Shown: positions 1-5,925 of the stretch, in pieces | Numbering within the stretch: the stretch's first letter is position 1 | Layout of the letters: every line of letters starts with the position of its first letter | From: Bryobacteraceae bacterium | GTDB taxonomy: Bacteria > Acidobacteriota > Terriglobia > Bryobacterales > Bryobacteraceae | Length of the DNA stretch: 5,925 nucleotides | Reading direction: 5' to 3' | NCBI GenBank assembly: GCA_025350445.1 | Contig: JANXXV010000966.1 | Span: 1 to 5,925, forward strand | Position numbers and translations under genes: made by a program | The notes under the pieces: generated by a model | The model's input: only the letters and a program-made list of their open reading frames with translations | Told to the model about the DNA's origin: nothing | Database searches by the model: none

Positions 1-87
1 GAATCCGAACAGCCGCAGCGGTCCGAAAACCGGATACTCTTTCCCGTAGACAAGAAATAGTTTTTGATAAAGTAGCCAGAAGAGCAT
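1..87 (-). CDS. mraY: MraY, phospho-MurNAc-pentapeptide translocase (N-terminal fragment)
   Basis: Only the first 29 codons are present; the gene runs off the left edge. It starts at ATG 87-85 and reads MLFWLLYQKLF, then an aromatic and proline-rich stretch ending PLRLFGF. This resembles the N-terminus of MraY, where a short first hydrophobic segment (E. coli MLVWLAEHL) leads into a conserved YLTFR region that would lie just outside the window. MraY is an integral membrane enzyme that transfers phospho-MurNAc-pentapeptide from UDP to undecaprenyl phosphate, giving lipid I. Its position directly after murF, six bases beyond the murF stop, is the standard dcw arrangement and is the stronger part of the evidence, because 29 residues alone are weak. 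A GGAGGAG stretch lies in the last murF codons, 18 bases before the ATG, further than usual for a ribosome binding site. Translational coupling to murF is therefore plausible. Confidence 0.85.
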   Translation of the reverse strand, partial: MLFWLLYQKLFLVYGKEYPVFGPLRLFGF

Positions 88-93
88 CTTGGG

Positions 94-1440
94 TTATCTG
101 AGAAACTCCTCCAGCGCCCTTTCCACCTGAGTGCCGCGTGAGCCTTTAAACAGGATGATATCGCCCGGTTGCGCAATCTTTCGAACCAGGGCGCCCGCAT
201 CGACGGGGTTTTCAAAAAAGTACGCGGCGTCCTTTGCCAGGCCCGCTTCCATCGCTGCGTCAATCATGGATTGGGCCGCGCCGCGTATCCCAACAAGCAC
301 GGAAATCCCATATTCGGCGGCGTACCGGCCTACGTCGCGATGCAAAGGCTCGGACCAACGGCCGAGTTCGAGCATCTCCCCCAGAACGGCGATGTGGTGT
401 ACTCCGGTTGTGTCCCGCAACACTTCCAGCATCGCGCGGGCAGCGTCCGGATTGGAGTTATAGCAATCGTTGAAAATCGTAATTCCGTTGTGCGTGATGC
501 GTTCTCCACGCATCTTGCCCGGAGCAAGAGACCGGATCGCGTCTTCGAGTTGAGACGCCTGAATGCCGAATGCTTCCGCTACGGCAATTCCCGCCAGTAT
601 GTTCCGGATGCCGTGGCGGCCCAGCAGAGATGAAGAGAAGATCGCCTTGCCCACCCGGAAACGCACTCCGGTTTCCAGCAGCTCAACATCTTCGGCGCGA
701 ATGCCGGCGCCTTCCCCAATCCCGAAGGTGATGACTTCACCCTCGCGGGCATCGTTGAAATGGCGCGCGCGCTCATCGTCGTTGTTCAGCACGGCAATGC
801 CTCCTTCTTCGGGTAGGGCGTCGATCAATTCTTTCTTTGCCAGCGCAATCCCTTCCACGTCTTCGAAGTTCTCAATGTGGGCCGTCCCCACATTGGTCAC
901 TACGCCAACGTCCGGCTTGGCAATGGCGCACAGATCGCGAATCTCGCCCGCATGGTTCATACCCATCTCCAGTACGGCCACTTCCGCTTCGTCCGGCAGG
1001 CGCAGAATGGAAAGCGGCAGGCCGATGTGGTTATTGAAATTGCCCACGGTCTTTCCAACCTTCATCCAAGGCGCCAACAAGGCCGCAATCACATCCTTCG
1101 TGGACGTCTTTCCCGCGCTACCCGTCACGCCTACCACCTTCTTGCCCCACTTCAGCCGTGCCCACCGCGCCAACTCTTGCAGTGCGGCAAGCGTATCCGC
1201 CACTCGCAGCGTCTTACCCGCTGCCTCAAAATCTCTCTCGACTATCGCCGCCGCCGCGCCGCGTTCAAAGGCCTGCGCCAAATAGAGATGGCCGTCCGAA
1301 TGTTCGCCCCGCATGGCAAAGAACAGATCCCCGGGCTCCACCGTCCGGGAATCGATGCTGAAGCCTGACACCTGTCCAGCGGCCTCACCCCTGCTCCCAA
1401 TCACCCGCGCTACATCCTGCAGTTCAAGCCGAATACCCAA
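94..1440 (-). CDS. murF: MurF, UDP-MurNAc-tripeptide--D-Ala-D-Ala ligase
   Basis: Cytoplasmic Mur ligase that adds D-Ala-D-Ala to UDP-MurNAc-tripeptide using ATP, completing the pentapeptide precursor. With the TTG start at 1440 it has 448 residues, close to E. coli MurF (452). Seen in order: an N-terminal substrate-binding domain with DSR at about 30-32; the ATP P-loop TGSAGKTSTK at 106-115; NFNNHIGLP at 134-142, typical of MurF; LEMGMNHAGEI near 157-167; AHIENF at 187-192; an AKKE stretch near 201-204 holding the lysine expected to be carbamylated; GKMRGER at 308-314; DCYNSNPDA at 325-333; and KGSRG at 432-436 near the C-terminus. The start is uncertain. The frame is open to TTG 1485, but homology to the usual MurF N-terminus begins near residue 3 of the chosen form and no ATG is available. 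TTG 1440 gives a 17-base overlap with murE. Function is secure; the start is a judgement. Confidence 0.96.
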   Translation of the reverse strand: MGIRLELQDVARVIGSRGEAAGQVSGFSIDSRTVEPGDLFFAMRGEHSDGHLYLAQAFERGAAAAIVERDFEAAGKTLRVADTLAALQELARWARLKWGKKVVGVTGSAGKTSTKDVIAALLAPWMKVGKTVGNFNNHIGLPLSILRLPDEAEVAVLEMGMNHAGEIRDLCAIAKPDVGVVTNVGTAHIENFEDVEGIALAKKELIDALPEEGGIAVLNNDDERARHFNDAREGEVITFGIGEGAGIRAEDVELLETGVRFRVGKAIFSSSLLGRHGIRNILAGIAVAEAFGIQASQLEDAIRSLAPGKMRGERITHNGITIFNDCYNSNPDAARAMLEVLRDTTGVHHIAVLGEMLELGRWSEPLHRDVGRYAAEYGISVLVGIRGAAQSMIDAAMEAGLAKDAAYFFENPVDAGALVRKIAQPGDIILFKGSRGTQVERALEEFLR

Positions 1441-2902
1441 ACCCCCGCAACACCCGCCGCGCAACTTCGCGATCGTCGAAATCAATCACCTTGTCTTTCA
1501 ATACCTGATACGTCTCGTGCCCCTTTCCCGCCAGCAGCACCACATCGCCCGGCCCAGCCTGCTCAATCGCCCGGCGAATCGCCCGCTCGCGGTCCGGCTC
1601 GATGATGTGCGGCGTATCGGAACGCCGGATCCCCACCAGCGCATCGTTCATGATGGCCAGCGGATCTTCCGAACGCGGATTGTCTGAAGTCAGCACCACA
1701 AAATCGCTCTTCGCCGCGGCTGCCATTCCCATCAACGGCCGCTTGCTGCGGTCTCGGTCGCCGCCGCAGCCAAACATTGTAATCACTCTTTGTTTCGTCA
1801 TGCTGCGGGCCGCGCGGATCGCATTCTTTAACGCATCGCCGGTATGCGCGTAGTCCACAATCACCAGAAACGGCTGTCCTTCGTGCACTATTTCAAAGCG
1901 TCCCGGAACCGCCATGCACTTCGCGATTCCGCGCGCGATTACCGCCGGCTGGATGTTGTAGGACATGCCAGTGCTCCACGCCGCCAAAATGTTATAGACA
2001 TTGATTTCCCCGACCAGCGGCGATTCCACCGGATAAGTGCTGCCTTTGTGTTGAATCTCAAATTGAAGTCCTTCGAAAGTGGAAACGATCTTTTGCGCGC
2101 GCGTCGTCGAGCCTTCTTCAAGGCCATACCAAAACACCTCCGTCTCAGGATTTGTCTCGATCTGCGTTGCGTGAGGATCGTCGTGGTTTATCACGGCAAA
2201 GCGGGGCGCAGCCGCGTCATTACCGGTAAAAAGCAAAGCTTTGGCCGCAAAGTAAGCTTCCATCGTGTGGTGAAAGTCCAGGTGATCCACTGTCAGGTTG
2301 GTGAAAACCGCGGTATGAAATTGGATGCCGTAAACCCGACCCAGCGCCAGCGCGTGGCTTGAGGTTTCCATGGTGGCGTGTGTGCCCCCATCCGCCTCCA
2401 GCAGAGAGAAAATGTGAAATAACTCCAGCGATTCCGGAGTCGTATTGGCCGCGGGTAGCGTCTTGCCGGCCAACCGGTACTCGATTGTCCCTACCAGCCC
2501 TGTGATGTAACCGGCCTCGCGCAGAATGGAATCGATAAGATAAGAGGTGGTGGTCTTGCCGTTGGTGCCCGTGATGCCGGTAAGGCCGAGCCGCCGGTCG
2601 GGGTGCCCGTAGAAATTCCCCGCCGCCAGCGACAACGCCTGCCGACCGTGGGCCACTTGTATCCAACTGCCTTCGAAATCGGCGGGACACGGAAGTTCAC
2701 TCGCAACCGCCAGCGCACCTTTCGCTATCGCCTGCGATGCGAATTGCGTTCCGTCCACATGGGCGCCGGGAAATGCGAAGAACAGGAAACCATCCGCCAC
2801 TTTGCGGGAATCATAGGCAAGACCCTTCACGGACGCCGCTTCAATCGCTTGCGGCATCTCCGAATTGAGAGCAACCCCTTCCAGGACTTTACTCAGTGTC
2901 AT
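1424..2902 (-). CDS. murE: MurE, UDP-MurNAc-L-Ala-D-Glu--meso-diaminopimelate ligase
   Basis: Cytoplasmic Mur ligase that adds the third stem-peptide residue to UDP-MurNAc-L-Ala-D-Glu using ATP. It has 492 residues from ATG 2902-2900, against 495 in E. coli. Visible motifs: DSR near 31-33; P-loop TGITGTNGKTTT at 108-119; TTPES at 154-158; ETSSHAL at 179-185; VDHLDFH at about 205-211; the AAK lysine at 221, which matches the lysine carbamylated in E. coli MurE (K224); PGRFE at 333-337; DYAHT at 350-354; FGCGGDRDRSKRP from 377; DNPR at 407-410 followed by SEDP; and GKGHE near 459-463. DNPR is the known signature for meso-diaminopimelate, in contrast to L-lysine enzymes, so a DAP-type wall is inferred. 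The frame extends upstream to TTG 2986 inside ftsI, but the ATG seven bases after the ftsI stop fits the family start. The Shine-Dalgarno match is weak (GAG), so coupling to ftsI is likely. Confidence 0.97.
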   Translation of the reverse strand: MTLSKVLEGVALNSEMPQAIEAASVKGLAYDSRKVADGFLFFAFPGAHVDGTQFASQAIAKGALAVASELPCPADFEGSWIQVAHGRQALSLAAGNFYGHPDRRLGLTGITGTNGKTTTSYLIDSILREAGYITGLVGTIEYRLAGKTLPAANTTPESLELFHIFSLLEADGGTHATMETSSHALALGRVYGIQFHTAVFTNLTVDHLDFHHTMEAYFAAKALLFTGNDAAAPRFAVINHDDPHATQIETNPETEVFWYGLEEGSTTRAQKIVSTFEGLQFEIQHKGSTYPVESPLVGEINVYNILAAWSTGMSYNIQPAVIARGIAKCMAVPGRFEIVHEGQPFLVIVDYAHTGDALKNAIRAARSMTKQRVITMFGCGGDRDRSKRPLMGMAAAAKSDFVVLTSDNPRSEDPLAIMNDALVGIRRSDTPHIIEPDRERAIRRAIEQAGPGDVVLLAGKGHETYQVLKDKVIDFDDREVARRVLRGFGYSA

Positions 2903-2909
2903 GCTGATC

Positions 2910-5006
2910 TCAGCGGGCAAATTGTACGCGGATGCGCTCTCCTCGCCGCAGCGGGGTGCCCGGCACAGGTTGTTGCGCCGCGGCAAGGCCGCTACCGGAA
3001 AACTCTACCTGAATCCCTAGCGCGGCCGATTGTTCCAGCACGTCCCGCAATGTCTTTCCATTAAAATTCGGCGTCCTTGGGCCGGTCATCACCGCTTCTT
3101 TGCTGAGAACCGAAGGCACTTCAATCACCATGCCCGTCACGGACGCGGGCACCCTCGGCACGGCCGCTCCGGCAGGCGCGGCGGTCCCGCCCACACCAGC
3201 CACTTGCGTCGCTTGTTCGTCGTCCAACGGATTGATGCCGCCCAGATCGGCAATAGCCAAATCGTTCGATTGCGTCTTGCCGTCGTCGGGCTTCGCCACA
3301 AAATCGGGCAGGTCTTTCGGAACGTCCAGGAACCGCAGCGCTGCCGTCGCCACCGCTTTGAACACCGGCGCCGATGCATCGCCGCCCATCAGCGCTGTCC
3401 CGTTCAACGTCGCCACTATAACGATTGCCGGATTGTTCAGCGGTGCAAATCCCATGAACGACGAATTGTATTTGTGCGTGTAAGCATGTGCTTTCACGTC
3501 ATAGATCTGTGCCGTCCCGGTCTTGCCGCCGGATGTGTATCCGTCCAGCCGCGATTTCTTGCCCGTGCCGTACAGCACCACGCCTTCCATCATTTGCCGC
3601 ATCGTGATCGCCGTCTCCGGTTGCAACACGCGCACCGGTTCCACATACGGTTCAATCGGCGCCGGAACATTATCGCCGGTCCGCGTTGGCTTCAGCGTCA
3701 TCCTCGGCTTCACCAGCATGCCGCCGTTGGCAATCACCGCCGAGGCCGCCGCCAGTTGCAGCGTGGTCGCGCTCAGCTCATGCCCCATCGCGATGGAGCC
3801 GATCGAGCTTGGGATCCACTGCTTCAACGGACGAAGACGTCCGCTCGATTCGCCAGGCAGTGGAATCCCCGTACTCTTGCCGAAACCGAAGCGCTTCACA
3901 TACTCATACAGATTCTTCTCGCCCACCCGCAAGCCAATGTTGATCGCCCCGATGTTGCTCGACTTCGCCAACACATCCGCCATACTCAACGAAGAATAAG
4001 AATGGTGATCGTGAATCACGCGCTTGAACAACGTAATCGTTCCGTTGCCGCAATTGATAATCGTGCCCGGCCGGATGTTGGTGGTTTCCAGCGCTGCCGA
4101 AAGCGTGATCACCTTAAACACCGACCCCGGTTCAAATGGACTCGATACCGGAAGATTCGTGCGCGCCTCCAGCGTCTCGCCCTTCACCGGCGGCACGTTC
4201 GGATTGAAGCTCGGGTAGCTGGCCATAGCCAGCACTTCCCCGGTCTTCGGGTCCATCACCACCAGGCTGCCCGTCTTCGCATGGGTCCGTTCGATTCCGG
4301 CCGCCAGTTCGCGCTCCGCCACGTGTTGAATCCGTTCGTCGATCGAAAGCGTAATGTCCCGGCCCGGCTGCGGGTCGGTGAAGATCTGTAAGTCCACCAC
4401 GCGCTGCTTCACGTCGGAGGTGGTGCGCATCACGCCGGGCTTTCCCTCAAGCTGTTCGTTCAGACTCAGCTCGATGCCCGCGTTTCCTTTCTCCACATGA
4501 TCCACGCCGCCCAGTAAATTCGCGCCCACCGTGTCTTTCGGATAGAACCGCCGGCTCTCGGTGCGAAACTCAACCCACTCCAGGTTGTAGCTGCGCAGCT
4601 TCACCGATTCTTCCGGCGTGATCTTCCGCTTTACCCATAGAAACCCGCGATGATTGTCCACCGCCGAAGCCATCTTGCCCAGCAGCGCATCGCCGTCGAT
4701 CTCCAGCACGCGCGACAAAAGATCCGCGGCCAGCGCCAGATCGGGCACCCGCAGCGGATTGATGCAAACCGAATCCACCGGCAGACTCATCGCCAGCGGC
4801 CGTCCCGTGCGGTCGTAGATAATTCCGCGCGGCGCCTGAATTTCTACTTCCCGGTCCTGTTGTTGTTGCGCTAATTTCTGGAATTCGTCGTGACGGAAAA
4901 TCTGCAGCGACACCAGGCGGTACAGAATCAGCAGCCCCCAAAAAAAAGATGCGCGCGCGAGAATCCTTAACCTTCTGTTGGCTAATGGCTCCGCGCGCGC
5001 GTCCAA
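2910..5006 (-). CDS. ftsI: FtsI/PBP3-type class B penicillin-binding protein with a C-terminal PASTA domain
   Basis: Septal D,D-transpeptidase that cross-links peptidoglycan at the division site, anchored by one N-terminal membrane helix with its bulk outside the cytoplasmic membrane. It has 698 residues from TTG 5006. Visible: a basic N-terminus; a membrane segment at about 19-37; the class B PBP signature PRGIIYDRTG at 59-68; a dimerisation/pedestal domain to about 205; then the transpeptidase domain with all three active-site motifs: SVFK (catalytic Ser295, Lys298), SSN at 349-351 and KTGT at 495-498. After about residue 560 comes an Ala/Pro/Asp-rich linker, then one PASTA domain at about 645-696 (TPNFNGKTLRDVL, later PVPGTPLRRG). 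E. coli FtsI (588 residues) lacks PASTA; SpoVD-like PBPs of Firmicutes and some other phyla have it. TTG 5006 is preferred over upstream TTG 5024 because AGAGGAG lies five bases before it. It sits between ftsL and murE, as expected for ftsI. Confidence 0.96.
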   Translation of the reverse strand: MDARAEPLANRRLRILARASFFWGLLILYRLVSLQIFRHDEFQKLAQQQQDREVEIQAPRGIIYDRTGRPLAMSLPVDSVCINPLRVPDLALAADLLSRVLEIDGDALLGKMASAVDNHRGFLWVKRKITPEESVKLRSYNLEWVEFRTESRRFYPKDTVGANLLGGVDHVEKGNAGIELSLNEQLEGKPGVMRTTSDVKQRVVDLQIFTDPQPGRDITLSIDERIQHVAERELAAGIERTHAKTGSLVVMDPKTGEVLAMASYPSFNPNVPPVKGETLEARTNLPVSSPFEPGSVFKVITLSAALETTNIRPGTIINCGNGTITLFKRVIHDHHSYSSLSMADVLAKSSNIGAINIGLRVGEKNLYEYVKRFGFGKSTGIPLPGESSGRLRPLKQWIPSSIGSIAMGHELSATTLQLAAASAVIANGGMLVKPRMTLKPTRTGDNVPAPIEPYVEPVRVLQPETAITMRQMMEGVVLYGTGKKSRLDGYTSGGKTGTAQIYDVKAHAYTHKYNSSFMGFAPLNNPAIVIVATLNGTALMGGDASAPVFKAVATAALRFLDVPKDLPDFVAKPDDGKTQSNDLAIADLGGINPLDDEQATQVAGVGGTAAPAGAAVPRVPASVTGMVIEVPSVLSKEAVMTGPRTPNFNGKTLRDVLEQSAALGIQVEFSGSGLAAAQQPVPGTPLRRGERIRVQFAR

Positions 5007-5011
5007 GGGAA

Positions 5012-5018
5012 CTCCTCT
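5012..5018 (-). promoter_or_regulatory. Shine-Dalgarno site that decides the ftsI start
   Basis: AGAGGAG on the minus strand, a strong anti-16S match, ends five bases before the TTG at 5006-5004. The alternative upstream TTG at 5024 would place this site inside the coding region and has no comparable site of its own. This is the clearest ribosome binding site in the window and supports a non-ATG start for ftsI. Confidence 0.75.
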
Positions 5019-5039
5019 ATGCAAGACGTTGTAGAACGA

Positions 5040-5525
5040 CTACCGGCGATTCAGGGCCAGCGAACCTTCGTTCCTTGGCGTCAGGTAAACCACGTTCTCA
5101 GACTTCGGATCTTCAAACTCCTGATCCACCGCCAACCGCGCCAGCCGTTCCGGGCTCACCAGTCTCGCTTCTTCCAAATCGAGCTTTCCGCGTTCCGTGT
5201 TCAAGCGCTGATTCTCCGCCTGCAACGTGTGCAACTGATAGCTGGCCAGCAACCCGTACGCGCTTGGAAGCAACATCCCAATCAGCATCGCCGCCGATAC
5301 GCACGAGGCGCCCAGCACTTTCCAGCTCTTCGCGCTCGCACCCGGATCGGCCTGGCGCACCACACGCGAATTGTCGATTCTTTTTACGAAGAAGTACACG
5401 TCTTCGTTCGGAAGCGGGCGCAGTTTGAAGTCGTCGCTGACCACGCGGCTCGACGTCGTTTGTGCGGCTTCAGCCACACCGCCCGCATCCATAAACTGGT
5501 TGAAAATATTTGCTAGCGTCGCCAT
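5040..5525 (-). CDS. ftsL: FtsL-like single-pass cell division protein
   Basis: It has 161 residues from ATG 5525-5523. The layout is bitopic: a hydrophilic N-terminal region of about 67 residues, one hydrophobic segment at about 69-93 (within GASCVSAAMLIGMLLPSAYG), then a probable coiled coil at about 94-123 rich in Leu, Gln and Glu (LQAENQRLNTE), and a SPERLARLA segment resembling the end of the FtsL/DivIC coiled coil. FtsL partners FtsB/FtsQ and activates FtsWI during septation. The sequence family is weakly conserved, so the assignment rests mainly on topology and on position between rsmH and ftsI, the invariable FtsL place in dcw clusters. The cytoplasmic N-terminus, including RPLPNEDVYFFVKRIDNSRV, is about twice as long as in E. 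coli FtsL (121 residues in total). The stop is TAG at 5042-5040. No strong Shine-Dalgarno is seen; an AAGG lies about 13 bases upstream. FtsL is preferred over a generic septum-formation-initiator protein. Confidence 0.8.
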   Translation of the reverse strand: MATLANIFNQFMDAGGVAEAAQTTSSRVVSDDFKLRPLPNEDVYFFVKRIDNSRVVRQADPGASAKSWKVLGASCVSAAMLIGMLLPSAYGLLASYQLHTLQAENQRLNTERGKLDLEEARLVSPERLARLAVDQEFEDPKSENVVYLTPRNEGSLALNRR

Positions 5526-5539
5526 AGTTCTTGTCTGCC

Positions 5540-5925
5540 TTAATTCAGTTCTAGCGCCCGCAGCTTTGCGCTTCGGGACGCCGGGTTTTCATTTGTTTCC
5601 GATTCCGATGGCCTGACCACGTGCTTCGTCAGCATCGTTGCTTTCCCTTCCCGGACCAGCGCCTGAAAACTACGCTTGACCCTGCGATCTTCCAGCGACA
5701 TAAAGGACACTATGACGATGCGCCCGCCGCTTTTCACCAGCTTCGGAGCCGCCTCCAGCAAGCTGTCCAACTCGTCCGCCTCGTCGTTGACGGCCAGCCG
5801 CAGCGCCATGAAGGTAAGAGTGGCGGGATGAAGACGGCCCGTCCGGTGCGCGGCGTTTTCTATCACTTGTGCGAGATGCAAAGTGCTTCGAATCGGCCGC
5901 GCTCGAACGATTGCTCTGGCTATCT
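5540..5925 (-). CDS. rsmH: RsmH (MraW), 16S rRNA C1402 N4-methyltransferase (C-terminal part)
   Basis: The 3' part of the gene is present: 127 codons, with the 5' part beyond the right edge. The frame is open to the edge and reads IARAIVRARPIRST before the segment LHLAQVIENAA, so the TTG at 5881 is an internal leucine codon and not a start. Family features: a RIARAIV-like helix, HPATLTFMALRLAVNDE (usually RTFQALRIAVNDE), GGRIVIVSFMSLEDRRVK (usually SFHSLEDR) and the C-terminal NENPASRSAKLRALE, the hallmark of RsmH. RsmH uses S-adenosylmethionine to methylate N4 of C1402 in 16S rRNA. The SAM-binding N-terminal half is not in the window. It ends with TAA at 5542-5540, 14 bases before the FtsL-like start, as usual for the second gene of a dcw cluster. 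The substitutions are in-family variants rather than signs of decay, since the frame is intact. Confidence 0.95.
   Translation of the reverse strand, partial: IARAIVRARPIRSTLHLAQVIENAAHRTGRLHPATLTFMALRLAVNDEADELDSLLEAAPKLVKSGGRIVIVSFMSLEDRRVKRSFQALVREGKATMLTKHVVRPSESETNENPASRSAKLRALELN

Noticed and set aside
563..1285. Plus-strand open frame of 240 codons opposite murF
   Set aside because: Low-complexity Ser/Ala/Pro/Thr-rich translation, antisense to conserved MurF motifs, with no family resemblance.
2903..2914. Inverted repeat GCTGA-TC-TCAGC across the ftsI stop and murE start
   Set aside because: The arms are five bases with a two-base centre, too short a loop for a stable hairpin and with no T tract, so it is not a terminator. 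Chance is a sufficient explanation.
3030..4391. Plus-strand open frame of 453 codons opposite ftsI
   Set aside because: Its product is rich in His and Arg with no recognisable domain, and it lies wholly antisense to a clear FtsI. Long antisense frames arise from codon bias in genes of this base composition.
4570..4941. Minus-strand frame of 123 codons inside ftsI
   Set aside because: It is out of frame within FtsI and has no recognisable family. It is kept only as the frame a slippage event at the T8 run would enter.
5526..5539. Possible internal promoter between rsmH and the FtsL-like gene
   Set aside because: The gap is only 14 bases and I see no convincing -35/-10 pair around it.
5540..5881. 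Short independent gene of 113 codons starting at TTG 5881
   Set aside because: The frame continues upstream to the window edge with RsmH-like sequence, so this is the C-terminal part of rsmH and not a separate gene.

Overview
The window is a contiguous piece of a dcw (division and cell wall) cluster. Every supported gene is on the minus strand. Read right to left, in the direction of transcription, the order is rsmH (mraW, 3' part only), an ftsL-like gene, ftsI (class B penicillin-binding protein), murE, murF and mraY (first 29 codons only). This is the canonical bacterial order. I see no mobile element, CRISPR array, tRNA or rRNA, and no stretch longer than 33 bases is without a gene.

Layout: rsmH stops at 5540. 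The FtsL-like gene follows after 14 bases (5525 to 5040). ftsI follows after 33 bases and most likely starts at a TTG at 5006 behind a strong Shine-Dalgarno sequence. murE starts 7 bases after the ftsI stop. murF overlaps the end of murE and has no ATG start; TTG at 1440 is my preferred start. mraY starts 6 bases after murF. The tight spacing, with no visible terminator or promoter, points to one polycistronic transcript whose promoter lies beyond the right edge.

The genes work together. RsmH methylates 16S rRNA. The FtsL-like protein and FtsI belong to the septal peptidoglycan machinery. MurE and MurF finish the UDP-MurNAc-pentapeptide in the cytoplasm, and MraY loads its phospho-MurNAc-pentapeptide part onto the lipid carrier to make lipid I. 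MurE carries the DNPR motif for meso-diaminopimelate, so the peptidoglycan is predicted to be DAP-type.

Organism: moderately high G+C by eye, DAP-type MurE, FtsI with one C-terminal PASTA domain, an FtsL-like protein with a long cytoplasmic N-terminus, and an RsmH reading SFMSLEDR where most read SFHSLEDR. Together these suggest Acidobacteriota, perhaps a Bryobacter/Solibacter-like lineage. That placement rests on remembered family features, not a search, and is tentative.

I do not see an undescribed system here; this is mostly a conserved core locus. The points worth a second look are the PASTA-tailed FtsI and its linker, the non-ATG starts, a T8G5 homopolymer run in the FtsI membrane segment, the extended FtsL-like N-terminus, and the altered RsmH signature.
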